Notes: generated by a model not told the origin, from the sequence alone. Numbered from the stretch's first letter, positions 45,242 through 56,924 are shown. The stretch is DNA of 64,000 nucleotides from Schistocerca nitens (GCF_023898315.1 NC_064616.1:648516974-648580973), one strand, 5' to 3'. Numbers and translations are program-made.

Positions 45242-46435
45242 CACTGAAGCTCCAAAGAAACTGGTATAGGCATGTGTACTCAAATACAGAGAGATGTAAA
45301 CAGGCAGAATACGGCACTGTTGTCGGCAATGCCTATATATGACGACAAGTGTCTGGTGCAGTTGTTTAATTGTTTACTGCTGCGACAATGGCAGATTATC
45401 AAGATTTAAGCGAGTTTGAATGTGGTGTTATAGTAAGCACGAGCGATGCGACACAGTATCCCTGAGATAGTGATGAAGTGGGGATTTTCTGGTATGACCA
45501 TTTCACGAGTGTACTGTGAATATCAGGAAAATGGTAAAAGATCAAATCTCTGACATCACTGTGGCCTGAAAAAGAGCCTGCAAGAACGAGAACAATGATG
45601 ACTGAAGAGAGTCGTTCACCATGACAGGACTGCAACCCTTCCGCAAATTGCTGCAGACTTCAATGCTGGGCCATCAACAGGTGTCAGCGTGTGAACCATT
45701 CAACAAATCATCATCAAAATGGGCTTTCGGAGCTGAAGACCCACTCATGTACCCTTGATGACTGCACGGCATGAAGCTTTATGCCTCGCCTGGGTCTGTC
45801 AACAACGACATTGGACTGTTGATGACTGGAAACATGTTGCCTGGTCAAATGTTCAAATTGTATCGAGCAGATGGATGTGTATGGGTATGGAGACAACCTT
45901 ATGAATCCACGGACCCTGCAAGTCACCAGGGGACTATTCAAGCTGGTAGAGGCTCTGTAATTGTGTGGGACGTGTGTAGTTGGAGTGATATTTCTAGATA
46001 CGACTCTGACAGATGACATGTACAAAAGCATCCTGTCTGATCACATGCATCCATTCATGTCCAGTGTGCATTCCGGTGGACTGGGGAAATTCCAGCAGGA
46101 CAATGTGACATCCCACACATCCAGAATTGCTACAGAGTGGCTCCAGGGACACTCTTCTGAATTTAAACACTTCCACTGGCCACTAAACTGCCCAGACATG
46201 AACATTATTGAGCATATCTAGGATGCCTTGCAACATGCTGTTCAGAAGAGATCTCCAGCCCCTCATACTCTTATGGATTTATGGAGAGCCCTGCAGTTTA
46301 ATGGTGTCAATTCCCTCCAGCACTACTTCAGACATTAGTCGCGTCCATGCCACATCGTGTTGCGGCACTTCTGCGTGCTCGCGGGGGCCCTTCATGAGAT
46401 TACGCAGGTGTACCAGTTTCTTTCGCTCTTTAGTG
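45242..46435 (+). mobile_element. Tc1-like transposon with decayed transposase
   Basis: 1194 bp. Ends CACTGAAGCTCCAAAGAAAC (45242) and, on the minus strand, CACTAAAGAGCGAAAGAAAC (46435) are inverted repeats. The left TA target is present (45240-45241) and the right one is mutated. The transposase starts MADYQDLSEFECG (45389). The first catalytic region reads HVAWSNVQIV (~45835), where the Asp of the usual SDE is gone. The second is FQQDNVTSHTS (~46095). The third is CPDMNIIEHI followed by a stop in place of Trp (46220). Several frameshifts occur between. Confidence 0.8.
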
Positions 46436-46666
46436 AAACTTGAGCAGTTAAGCATAAAATTAACATGTGAGGGAAATATCATTGATTTCAAGCTTAAAAA
46501 AAGGCCTGAACTTTTCACCTCAGTTAATGAAGGGTGGGGACTCTGTGCTTACAGGGGTGTTATAACAACATTGATTACAGGTGCAAATAGGAAGGTAAAA
46601 AAGGTTAGCAAGGTATATCTGCTAGGTAAGTGCAATGTGAAGATTTCAGATTATTAGAGCAATTAA

Positions 46667-48058
46667 GGGGACCACACCATGATTCAGGTAAAAAAAAAAT
46701 CGATTTTCAGTTTTCATCATATTTCGATAGAGTAAGGTTTTATTTAAGTACTCTGAAAAGGATTTTGCTGAAATTTTTTTTTCGAGCATTTAAAGAGCAT
46801 TTTCCTACCACGTGTGTTTATGTACCACACCCACTTTTCTGCATATATTTTAGATCTTTATATCCCCTACATTGCACGTTAGTGATTTTTTTTTTTTACT
46901 CCCGAGTGTGTTGGCTATCCTTGGAATGCAACGGTCGGTATTCTTTTGTTTCTGCTGTTTGTAAACAACACAAGTGTGATTGTGAGTAGTTGTTATAGAA
47001 AACTTGCAGGTATACTCTGGGCAGGCAATTAGGAGAAATAAAGAAAATCTGGAGGCAATGAAAAGAGACGATTGGGCCATATTCTTCCATAAGTCCTCTA
47101 CTGACGATAAGCCATGTCATGGATTGTGTCCACCAGGAGAAAATTCGTGGTGCAAATACAATATGGCTCGGGCAACTGGAGAATCTCATTCTCACCAGCA
47201 TTCTCTTCCTGCTTATGTTATTACACCAATTAAACCTATTTTCAGGGACTTGGTTCATCCTGACCTTCTCAGGAAATGTCTGCATGGGCAGACACAGAAC
47301 CCAAATGAATGTTTCAACAGCATAATTTGGAACCGCCTTCCTAAAACTGTATTTGTAGGCATGCATACGATGAAACTAGGAGTTCATGATGCTGTTATTA
47401 CATTCATTTGTGGTAATATTGGAAAGTGTTGGGTATTGAAAAAGCTAGGAATTAATCCTGGTGAAAATATGATCACTGGGCTGCAACATTGCGATAAAAT
47501 GAGGATAGCCGATGCAGACAGGTCTGCATCTAATATGGCCAAGAAAGAAAGACAAACATCCAGGAAGGTGAAAAAGAAGCTGGAAGATCTGCTAGAGGCC
47601 AAAGAAGGGCCATCATATGCAGCAGGACAGTTTTAATTAACTGCAAGTAACAAATTTCAAAAGTTTTTTCTTTAAAGTCAATTTTCCACAGACTAAAATT
47701 TTCAGTTCATATGTCCCATTATATAAGAAACTATCATAGATAAATGAATGAAATTTTCAGAGACTCTGCATAACATAAAAAACCACCTCTGGTACTACAT
47801 TCATTAATATTCCCCCATTAGGAAGTTCACAAAAAAAATATTTTCTGCAGAAAAAACTTAATATTTTTTGTTAATAAATTTAAAAAAGTATTTCTTGAAA
47901 ACTATAAAATGGAATAAGTAGATTTTAGTGCAGTTGACTCTATTAACATCATGTAACATACATTAAAAATATTAAGGTCCTGCATCAAATAGTTTTTCTG
48001 AAATGGGTCAAATACTTGCCTAAATTCACATGGTTTAGATAGGCAGGGTGTGGTCCCC
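46667..48058 (+). mobile_element. TTAA-flanked Mutator/Kolobok-like DNA transposon, internally reduced
   Basis: 1392 bp between TTAA tetranucleotides (46663-46666 and 48059-48062), with perfect 12-bp inverted ends GGGGACCACACC / GGTGTGGTCCCC. It contains one open frame (47004-47636). TTAA duplications are known for piggyBac and Kolobok elements. The encoded protein resembles the Mutator-like arthropod transposase family, not piggyBac, so Kolobok is the better guess. Flanks are AT-rich with T-runs. Confidence 0.7.
47004..47636 (+). CDS. Mutator-like transposase, C-terminal half (open reading frame)
   Basis: 210 codons without a stop, in a window where other transposase genes are riddled with them. 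Conserved-looking blocks: CHGLCPPGENSWCKYNMA, LPAYVITPIKPIFRDL, LLRKCLHGQTQNPNECFNS, IIWNRLPKTVFVGMHTMKLG, then a basic C-terminus ending EGPSYAAGQF. I recognise this pattern (KCLHGxTQNxNESxN) from the Mutator-like transposase domain found in arthropods and cnidarians. The N-terminal half, with the first catalytic Asp, is absent. The frame opens at 46986 without an early ATG (first Met is near 47060). A TTTGCAG-like acceptor sits at 47003-47009 (ACTTGCAG), so it may be a 3' exon or a deletion product. Probably not functional alone. Confidence 0.65.
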   Translation: MQVYSGQAIRRNKENLEAMKRDDWAIFFHKSSTDDKPCHGLCPPGENSWCKYNMARATGESHSHQHSLPAYVITPIKPIFRDLVHPDLLRKCLHGQTQNPNECFNSIIWNRLPKTVFVGMHTMKLGVHDAVITFICGNIGKCWVLKKLGINPGENMITGLQHCDKMRIADADRSASNMAKKERQTSRKVKKKLEDLLEAKEGPSYAAGQF

Positions 48059-48241
48059 TTAACATCAAAAATTCATTTCTGAGAGAAAAAATGTTGAGTA
48101 TAAATGTACAAAGTTCAAGACTGTTGTACCATATGCCTTAGAAGGGTATGTGTCGAGCATTTTTTGAGGACTGGGAAAAACCTACTGGGGTTTGTGAAAG
48201 CTAAAATTGAATAACATGGGTCAGGAAAATCTGTCATAAAT

Positions 48242-48297
<56 letters not shown>
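48242..48297. repeat. (GT)n microsatellite
   Basis: About 28 GT dinucleotides. A (GA)n tract follows at 48403-48424. Confidence 0.95.
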
Positions 48298-48298
<1 letters not shown>

Positions 48299-48299
48299 C

Positions 48300-48730
48300 G
48301 AGGGTAGGGGGTGGGGGTTTAGAGGCACTCAACAATGAGGTTATCAGCACCGAAATGAGAAGCAAATTAGTCTGGAAATTAAGAAGCAACAGTGAAATAT
48401 ATCGAGAGAGAGAGAGAGAGAGAGAAATAACAGAAACAATAAGAAAAAGAGTAACATTTTTTGGACATTTATACAGAAGCCAACAGACTGACAAAGCAGA
48501 CCTACAAATATCTCTGGGTAAAGAAATTAACAAGCCGGATTCAAGAATTTAAAAAGAATTTAGAAACACACAATATAAAAGTGATGTAGAAGGACATCAA
48601 GGAAGAAGAAGTACTAACAGGGACTGAAGAAAGGGGGGAAAAATCCATGGTTGAAAGATGCAACAATACTGGAGGGAAAGAAAAAGAGGAGATGAGAAGG
48701 AACTGAAATTGTCACGTGGTCCCCATTTGG
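48300..48730 (+). pseudogene. LINE C-terminal fragment
   Basis: The plus frame reads EMRSKLVWKLRSNSEIYRER and, after the GA tract, TIRKRVTFFGHLYR, matching the KIRxRRxxFYGHLxR block after the RT of some Jockey/RTE-like LINEs. It then decays into Lys-rich sequence and an A-run at 48729-48743. No catalytic domain. Confidence 0.45.
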
Positions 48731-48833
48731 GTGTGAGAAAAAAAAAAAAAAACTCTTGAAAACAAACAATGTAATAGTAAATAAGAATAAAATACAATAA
48801 GACCAAATCCTAAAGATATGCATCAGGTATATA

Positions 48834-50239
48834 CACTACTCACCATTAAAATTGCTACACCAAGAAGAAATGCAGATGATAAACGGGTATTCATTGGACA
48901 AATATATTATACTAGAACTGACATGTGATTACATTTTCACACAATTTGGGTGCATAGATCCTGAGAAATCAGTACCCATAACAACCACCTCTGGCCGTAA
49001 TAATGGCCTTGATATGCCTGGGCATGGAGTCAAACAGAGCTTGGATGGTGTGTACAGGTACAGCTGCCCATGCAGCTTCAACACGATACCACAGATCATC
49101 AAGAGTAGTGACTGGTGTATTGTGACGAGCCAGTTGCTCGGCCACCATTGACCAGACATTTTCAATTGGTGAGAGATCTGGAGAATGTGCTAGCCAGGGC
49201 AGCAGTCAAACGTTTTCTGTATCCAGAGAGGACCGTAAAGGACCTGCAACATGCGGTCGTGCATTATCCTGCTGAAATGTAGGGTTTCGCAGCGATCGAA
49301 TGAAGGGTAGAGCCATGGGTCGTAACACATCTGAAATGTAACATCCACTGTTCAAAGTGCCGGCAATGCGAACAAGAGGTGACCGAAATGTGTAACCAAT
49401 GGCACCCCATACCATTACGCCGGGTGATACGCTAGTATGGGGATGACGAATACACGCTTCCAATGAGCGTTCACCGCGATGTCGCCAAACACAGATGAGA
49501 CCATCATGATGCTGTAAACAGAACCTGGATTCATCCGAAAAAATGACGTTTTGCCATTCGTGCACCCAGGTTCGTTGTTGAGTACACCATCGCAGGTGCT
49601 CCTGTCTGTGATGCAGCGTCAAGGGTAACCACAGCCATGGTCTCCGAGCTAATAGCCATGCTACTGAAAACGTCGTTGGACTGTTAGTGCAGATGGTTGT
49701 TGTCTTGCAAACGTCCCCATCTGTTGACTCAGGGATCGAGACGTGGCTCCACAATCCGTTACAGCCATATCGATAAGATGCCTGTCATCTCCACTGCTAG
49801 TGATACGAGGCCGTTGGGATCCAGCACGGCGTTCCGTATTACCCTTCTGAACCCACCGAGTCCATATTCTGCTAACAGTCATTGGATCTCGACCAACGCA
49901 AGCAGCAATGTCGCAATATGATAAACCGCAATCGTGATAGGCTACAATCCGACCTTCATCAAAGTCGGAAACGTGATGGTACGCATTTCTCCTCCTTACA
50001 CGAGGCATCACAACAACGTTTCACCAGGCAACGCCAGTCAACTGCTGTTTGTGTATGAGAAATCGGCTGGAAACTTTCCTCAAGTCAGCACATTGTAGGT
50101 GTCACCACCAGCGCCAACCTTGTGTGAATGCTCTGAAAAGCTAATCATTTGCACATCACAGCATCTTCTTCCTATCAGTTAAATTGCACATCTGTAGCAC
50201 GTCATCTTCGTGGTGCAGCAATTTTAATGGCCAGTAGTG
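48834..50239 (-). mobile_element. Tc1-like transposon, nearly complete
   Basis: 1406 bp between TA dinucleotides (48832-48833 and 50240-50241), with ~37-bp inverted ends (CACTACTCACCATTAAAATT and the complement CACTACTGGCCATTAAAATT). It carries one transposase gene on the minus strand with only a few frame breaks. I recognise the ends as an abundant locust Tc1 family, from memory. Confidence 0.88.
48929..50011 (-). pseudogene. Tc1-like transposase (DD34E), catalytic residues intact but frame broken
   Basis: A cut-and-paste transposase. The minus-strand start is MMPRVRRRNAYHHVSDFDEG (50011), followed by two paired-like helix-turn-helix regions (LSYCDIAACVGRDPMTVSRI, then TSRSLSQQMG). A frameshift near 49700 moves to frame 49754-49206, which has VIFSDESRFC (first Asp, ~49545), GVMVWGAIGY, and FQQDNARPHV (second Asp, ~49265). 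A second frameshift near 49210 moves to the frame with SPDLSPIENVW (Glu, ~49170-49138), ending about 48930. All three catalytic residues survive and the length is normal (~340 residues). Confidence 0.88.
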
Positions 50240-50245
50240 TAGTAT

Positions 50246-51420
50246 ACATACTGCTCAAGAAAATTAAGAGGAACATGACTTAGGGTATCTGTCATACTCC
50301 ACTGAGCAGTAATTTTGGATTGGGAATGTTAGCAAATTATACCTCTATCTTTGTCAAATTAAGCACACTTTTAAGTACACAGCAAAACATCATTACAATC
50401 TCGTTCATTTCCACCATAAGAACTGAAATGTCCAACAGATGTCAAAAACGAAGTGGAAACAATCATTCAAGCTGTCATCCTGGGTGTTTTTCATTGGGCT
50501 TTGAGAGTTTCAATAATGTGTAAGCCATCCATGCGTGTTTATCATGGCCCGACACCTATGTGACATGCTCCTTATAATTCTACGGAAAACAACCAGGTCA
50601 TGACCCACTGTGGCCATGCCACTATTTAAATGCCCTGGCTTTGCAAGACATCACATAAGTGACGCCCACCACACATGCACAAGAAGGAGTTCAGGACAAC
50701 CGTCATATGCAGCAGCCTACAAATAGTCCAACTATCTATTTGGTGTATTGCCTGGTAGTAAGGTAACTATGGAGCATGACAAGATCCATACAGCTGTTAA
50801 CACTGTCTCTCCACACCAGCACAGGACTTTCCTGGACAATGTTTGGCAGGTACCACAAACCACGTCTCCACACATGAACGTGGCCATCGCGTCGTGGCAG
50901 AAGAAATCTTGACTCGTCTCTGAGTAACACACTTCGTGAGTGGCAAAGTTGCCAGTTGACACAGCAATGGCAGAACTGAAGGCGAACTGCAAGATATTGT
51001 GATATCAAGCAAGGTACTCGAACAGGATGTCTGGGTCATAATGTTCTTTCTCATAACATACACCCTACATTACAGTAGGACACAGTGGCTCTTCTATGAT
51101 CATCTTGCAGCACTCTGGAGGTAGCCGTACAATGCCACAATGCAGAGATGGTCACATAGCAGTCTTCACGTGGGGGTGTAATGCATTGGTGACCTTGTCC
51201 AACTCGTCTTGTGTACTGACCTGTCTCCCTGTAGCATGTCCACAACCTATGGAAGAAAGATGGAGAGCCATTTGCATCTGCAGCAAAAGAATGGAAAGTT
51301 CATCCTGCTTGGCTCAGACAACTCTTGCAATTGATACTGCATTAACATGTCGCATTGCATGTACTTGCACTTGAGTACAACATTCACAAATGACAACTGC
51401 AGTCTCCGTACATCATTACA
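50246..51420 (-). mobile_element. Older Tc1-like transposon relic
   Basis: Abuts the previous element. The left end ATACTGCTCAAGAAAATTAA is Tc1-terminus-like. Minus-strand transposase remains: helix-turn-helix traces at 51245-51051, VLLRDESRFLLPRR and DGHVHVWRR (first Asp, ~50940-50870), and past 50700 only faint matches (LQSQGI, IVAWP) to the second and third motifs. Many stops. The right boundary is uncertain. Confidence 0.65.
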
Positions 51421-51961
51421 GGTTACTGGGACACCAGTATTCCCTTCCTTCTGCAGGGTCAGAAGTCATCTGGTACTGTAACACAAACACAGCCAATAGA
51501 TGGCAAATGATTTAAGCTCTTGCATACATTAAAAGTGAAGATCTCAAGCTATGCAATAAGATCACAGATACTGTCTGTATCAAAACAGATTTAACATGCC
51601 AGACATTGACGCATGTATTCCCCTAATTCTTTTGAGCTGTACATAAGCCTTCTTGAGTCTTCAAATTAATTCTAAACTAAAACCCCAAAACCCACCAATT
51701 TTGCACTGACCTTGGTAAAACTTGAGTCACAGTGCTGATGTACCTCAATGGGATTTTTATATTCTGAATAAATGCCGATAGTTTTCTGAGACTCTAGAGG
51801 ACTCGAATCACTACACTCCAAGTCAGTTGGTAGCAGTTAAGTTTTATGGTAACAGTATCCCTACGCAAACAATAAATAGCATGCCAAATCAATTATAAAC
51901 AATTACATAAGGTATAAAGTAAAAACAGAAAGAACTGTTACATATATTGTAAACAATAATC
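51421..51961. other. Unassigned sequence
   Basis: No supported feature before the RTE-like fragment. Confidence 0.45.
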
Positions 51962-52826
51962 TACTGGATGCTATTCAATCTGTGTATTGAGCAAGCAGTA
52001 AAGGAAACAAAAGAAAAGTTCAGAGTAGTTATTAAAATCCATGGAGAAGAAATAAAAACTTTGAGGTTCGCCGATGACATTGTAATTCTGTCAGAGACAG
52101 CAAAGGACTTGGAAGAGCAGTTGAACGGAATGGACAGTGTCTTGAAAGGAGGGTATAAGATGAACATCAACAAAAGCAAAACGAGGATAATGGAATGTAG
52201 TCAAATTAAGTCGGGTGATGCTGAGCGAATTAGATTAGGAAATGAGTTTTGCTATTTGGGGAGCAAAATAACTGGTGATGGTCGAAGTAGAGAGGATATA
52301 AAATGTAGACTGGCAATGGCAAGGAAAGCATTTCTGAAGAAGAGAAATTTGTTAACATCAAGTATAGATTTAAGTGTCGGGAAGTCGTTTCTGAAAGTAT
52401 TTGTATGGAGCGTAGCCATGTATGGAAGTGAAACATGGACGATAAATAGTTTAGACAAGAAGAGAATAGAAGCTTTCAAAATGTGCTGCTACAGATGAAT
52501 GCTGAAGATTGGGTGGGTAGATCACATAACTAATGAGGAGGTATTGAATAGAATTGGGGAGAAGAGGAGTTTGTGGCACAACTTGACTAGAAGAAGGGAT
52601 CGGTTGGTAGGACATGTTCTGAGGCATCAAGGGATCACCAATTTAGTGCTGGAGGGCAGCGTGGAGGGTAAAAATCGTAGAGGGACGCCAAGATATGAAT
52701 ACACTAAGCAGATTCAGAAGGCTGTAGGCTGCAGTAGGTACTGGGAGATGAAGAAGCTTGCACAGGATAGAGTAGCATGAAGAGCTGCATCAAACCAGTC
52801 TCAGGACTGAAGACCACAACAACAAC
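51962..52826 (+). pseudogene. 5'-truncated RTE-like LINE, 3' third of RT
   Basis: Same family as 26232-29517, opposite strand. It begins in MLFNLCIEQAVKETKEK, keeps the catalytic TLRFADDIVILSET (~52055-52100) and runs to the tail AACAACAACAAC (52817-52829). It is almost fully open. One stop at 52496 (TGA for the Arg/Gly position before MLKIGWVDHITNEEV) and a Trp-to-stop change at 52778 are the only breaks I see. This copy preserves the FADD region that is frameshifted in the full-length one. Confidence 0.88.
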
Positions 52827-52929
52827 AACATCTGAAAATGTAACTGATGCAATAAACAAGTGCCTGACACTTCTGTTATTTGTATTCCCCTGCACGTTTG
52901 AACCTTGTCAGATCTCTGATGGAACTGTA

Positions 52930-53345
52930 GTACGCAATGTTTTTATACTTGCCCAGGAAAGAGTGTTTCCCAATGTGTAGAGAAGGTTCACAGCTACAAC
53001 ACTGTTGCCCCTACAATGAGCAACCTGAGAGTAAACATGTGAACAACAATGAAAGGAAGACAAATAATAGAGACGGCACAGCAGAATAATAAGCCCTAAG
53101 AGTAAACCAAGATCGAAAGCCTAAGATAAAGCGAATTCACAACCACGATAACAATGTGTTGTGAGATTATTACAATAGCCCAGAGAAATTGAGACTGACT
53201 GCAGAGCCACTCACTGCTGTCTTTAAAGGGCAGCCACAGGTGCTGACAGACTGGCAAGGAGGGCTAGTCCTCACAGTGGTGTTTGCAGCAGCAAAACTAG
53301 CACGCCATCTAGCAAATTTGTCAAGTTACTCCCGTGATGTGGGGC
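52930..53345 (-). mobile_element. Possible LTR of Gypsy-type element C
   Basis: On the minus strand the sequence from ~53345 (CACGGGAGTAACTTG) to ~52930 (ending near GCGTACTACAGTTCC) looks like an LTR by position beside gag and by familiarity. No second copy exists in the window to prove it. 52830-52930 would then be leader sequence cut by the LINE fragment. Confidence 0.35.
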
Positions 53346-53369
53346 CTCATTCTTCAAATGTTCTCCCGC

Positions 53370-53640
53370 TAAGTGGACTTGGTGCTGAGAACTCACCTAA
53401 TTGTTTCTTCAGTTCAACCTGGAATTTGTCCCAGCTATTGAACTTCTCTTCATTGCTCTTCAACTGCTGCTGGACTGTACCATTCAAGTAAAGGTACAAA
53501 TCACGTCATTCCACCTCTTGTATTTGGTGTCTCAGTTGAATGCTTTCATCCCTTTCATTAGGTCCTCACCAGTGTCTCCAGAAAATGCTGATGGATGCAT
53601 GATGTACAGCTGACATAATACTCATTTGGAATCCACTAAT
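53370..53640 (-). pseudogene. Gag fragment of Gypsy-type element C
   Basis: The minus strand encodes AFSGDTGEDLMKGMKAFN (~53600-53545), YKRWNDVICTF, then NEEKFNSWDKFQVELKKQLG (~53450-53395). This is the characteristic N-terminal capsid stretch of insect Gypsy Gag (substrate-binding SxWExFK-type block). About 90 codons remain with one or two frame changes. Confidence 0.65.
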
Positions 53641-53644
53641 CTCC

Positions 53645-56100
53645 TGAATATACAGGCCTTGGGAACAATCTACTGCTTGTGTTTCAGTTCCTGGCCATGT
53701 AGAAAACAGATTTTATGTTGCTTTGTTGGAGCAGTGATGTTGAGATTTTGAACTACACGGTACATGCACCAAAAAATATCAAGTCATAACCTCATCCAAG
53801 TCAAAAGTCTAAAGCAGGGTCATCAATGAAGTTCTCCACTGAAAGCACATTTAGTACTGATACCAACATACTGACAGAACAGAACTACATCCTGGATGGA
53901 AGGTGCTGTTATTTATACAAACACTGAATATTCCACAATACGCAAATATTATGAACATAAGAGATTTTGAGAACATTCTAGAAATGATAAATACTAAATA
54001 ACAAATATTTGCTGGTGACTGGAGTTGCAGCACGTCAGCCAATGATGCAGCACAGCTCATTACAGTATCGTTGGTTCAAAGAATTTCTGTCCACATCTAA
54101 CCATTTCCACAATACCCTATGTTGTGAAGGGCAGTCGAGAGGCATAGTCAACATTATAGCTCTTTTCTTTTTTTTTAAAATGCAGCCAAGTCACGTGGAC
54201 ACTTGCATTTCATGGGTTATTGAGATCGTGGTACACAGCCCTTTTGATTAAGACTTCCGTTTGCATGTGCAGTCTGGTACGAAGGGCCAGTCAGTTACTT
54301 TACCCATATTTTAAATCACTTTCACATTTAGTAATTCCTGGTGGTGACTTTGAAGCACACTATTCTTCATGCTAGCTGGTGGCAACTGGAATCATCTAGG
54401 TAAACATCAGAGTACACAAGCTTGCCGTACACGCTATGCCTCACCTTTTCATTCAACAAAAACATTCAAACATGTGAGTTGTTCATTTATTTCACAAACC
54501 ATAATGAATTTGATGTCAGGACACAGAGAGTGACTCAAATACTGTTTGGATTCAAAGGTCATTTTGCCACATCCCACAAATATTGTTAAAAAATCTTAAG
54601 AAATAAATCAGTTTTAAGTGCTGCAAGTCAAGAGCTATAAACAGACTGAAAACCACTTGTAACAGGGAAATACATGTCCACATCATTCACTTGTTTGTAG
54701 TAACATCTACTGAACAGACAGAAGGTAGTTGGTAGCTCTTGTTTGAAGAGTTAAGCTATAAGCTAATCAAACTTGTCACTGATGAGCTGGAGTTAGTCTT
54801 CAGTACGTACTTTAGTGAAAAATTACATTATAGAAGGTAACAGAACTATCAGCATTTTGAAAGTGTAATTCTTGCAGACAAGTCAGTGGAGTTCTGTAAA
54901 TGGTATTCACAGTGCTTGACACACGGACTGAGAAGAGTTTTGATGTATTTTAGAGGTAGTAAATAAGTAACCTCAGTAGTTCATAATGGGATTGGCACAT
55001 CTGCAATCTTGAAGAGGCCACATTATCTTGGTCAAACTATTCCATGAGATTGAATTCTTCTTATAATCTTCTAAAGTGATTCAAAACTGTTGCAAAAAGC
55101 TATAGTTTTTCTGAACATTCATTGTGTAGGATCAACAATGTGTTTGGTATAGGTGCTATTATCTAGAAAGGCACTGGTTCTTCCTCACTGTGTTCATCTT
55201 GCTAGCTGTGAATAGGAGAGGCTATAAGATATGTTGATCAGTAACTGTCCTGGAGGTCTTCTCATATTTTAGCTTGGTAGCCAGTTGTTATCAATATCAG
55301 TGCAAGAACCCACACTATTTTAAGTTCTAGGAGTGTTGGAGAGACAGATATTCACAAAATTTTGACAAAACAGTCTACAAATACGGAAGATTATGTCATG
55401 ATTTTTGTGTGGTAGTATTTCAACACATGTTTACAGGTGATAATGTGTTACCCAACAGCTGGTTTATTTCACTGCAGAAGTCTGGTGTAGTAACAGCATT
55501 TTTGAAAACTTCCTCACATCCTTTGTATCATGTGTTTGAGACTTTTCTTTTCACTCTAGGACCTGTGACATACTTGCTCCAACTCTTCACGGAGGCCATC
55601 ACTAAACTCCTCATGCAGATGCAGTCACCCACATTCTATGGTTAACAGTAAGTATTATCAGTAAACATAGGGTGTGGAGAAAGGCTGCCCCATATCCAGT
55701 GGGTGCCAATCTGTTTGTGAAATAGTTTGAGGAGACAGCACTGAACTTGTCACAAGTGAAACCAATCCATTTCTTTAAATATGTTAATGGCACCTTTATG
55801 GCATACTAATGCAGGCCTGTGGAACTGGAAACTACTTCTGCATAATCTGAGCTCAGTACTTCCAAATGCCAAATTCATGATGAACCATGAAAAGGATGGA
55901 TAACCCCACTTCTGTACATTCTGTTGTTTTTTTATTTGTTTCCCTGTCAGATCCCAATATGAATATGTAATCCATAAAGAAAGCGAAGCTTGTTGAAAGC
56001 GGAACACTGAATGAAAGCCAACAACTAGAACAAGGAACTTCAAGCACAACATAGTGTCAAAACCCAATGAGCAGAATGGTATGAGTGATATTAGCTCATG
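53645..56100. other. Mostly unassigned sequence
   Basis: Between 55600 and 56100 the minus strand has decayed overlapping frames (for example CHKGAINIFKEMDWFHL, 55820-55750) that look like an old unknown protein-coding repeat. I cannot name a family. The remainder shows nothing. Confidence 0.4.
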
Positions 56101-56160
56101 CAATGGACTGTACTAGAATGAATCATGGCTTGCTGCCTGGTTCCATTGGCATGAGTGGTG

Positions 56161-56316
56161 TGGCCCATGTGACATGCTGTGCATGCTCCTGGTGGTGACC
56201 GACAACTGTGAGTGGCCCATGTGACATGCTGTGCATGCTACTGGTGGTGATCGACAACTGTGAGTGGCCCATGTGACATGCTGTGCATGCTCCTGGTGGT
56301 GATCGACAACTGTAAG
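56161..56316. repeat. Three-copy 52-bp tandem repeat
   Basis: TGGCCCATGTGACATGCTGT recurs at 56161, 56213 and 56265, so the period is exactly 52 and each copy differs by one or two bases. It lies at the downstream edge of a Gypsy RNase H fragment. Confidence 0.95.
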
Positions 56317-56319
56317 CTG

Positions 56320-56755
56320 TAGCAAAGCACGAAGGAGCCGGAGAATGAAATCAAGAGTTTGTAGTCAGTCAACAGATGGAATTTGCTGTCATACAAACAC
56401 TCATGAAATTTATTGATCTCATAAATGATTGTCAGAGCCTGCTTGTCAATTTCTAAATGGTGGAGGTGTGCTGCAGTTAATGTTTTACAGGTGAAGGCAA
56501 CTGGCCACTCAGAATCCTCTGACAACTTATTGGACAAAACTCCCATTATTCTGTACTGAGACACATCTGTCATGAGTGGCAACAGCGGACCCAATGTATA
56601 TCAAATCCGACATGGCGCCATCTTGGGACCTTTCTTAAGGTGCTGAAAAGCCTGTTGATGGGCAGCCAACCATACTCATTTGATGTCGTCCTTGTGCAGC
56701 TGATCTATGGAGCATAAAATTTTCACTAGCCATGGAATAAACTTGGGATAGTACA
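56320..56755 (-). pseudogene. Gypsy-type RT thumb and RNase H fragment
   Basis: The minus strand shows YYPKFIPWLVKIL (~56750), AAHQQAFQHLKKGP (~56665), then RNase H: PLLPLMTDVSQYRIMGVLS, PVAFTCKTLTAA, IDKQALTIIYEINKFHECLY and LLTDYKLLISFSG (56590-56345). RNase H acidic residues (TD, E replaced by D in IDKQAL, TD) are mostly kept. It is not Gypsy element B, whose RNase H differs. Confidence 0.8.
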
Positions 56756-56758
56756 CAA

Positions 56759-56833
56759 TCAAGACATGAAGAGAATAGAGGCTTTTGAAATGTGGTACTA
56801 CAGAAGAATGCTGAAGATTAGAGGGGTAGATTG
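56759..56833 (+). pseudogene. 75-bp RTE-like LINE scrap
   Basis: The plus strand encodes MKRIEAFEMWYYRRMLKIRG, the same segment as in the copies at 26232-29517 and 51962-52826. Nothing of the element continues on either side. Confidence 0.8.
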
Positions 56834-56924
56834 CGTGTTATCTTTCTTGCATCACTCTGAGAACCAAGGCTTTAAATTTGCATGTATGTCACCTGTTCAT
56901 TGCAGTTTGCCTTGAAAATGGTGG

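Noticed and set aside
53189-53491. A 100-codon plus-strand frame as a host exon
   Set aside because: It lies antisense to Gypsy-type Gag and LTR-like sequence and has no splice or homology support.
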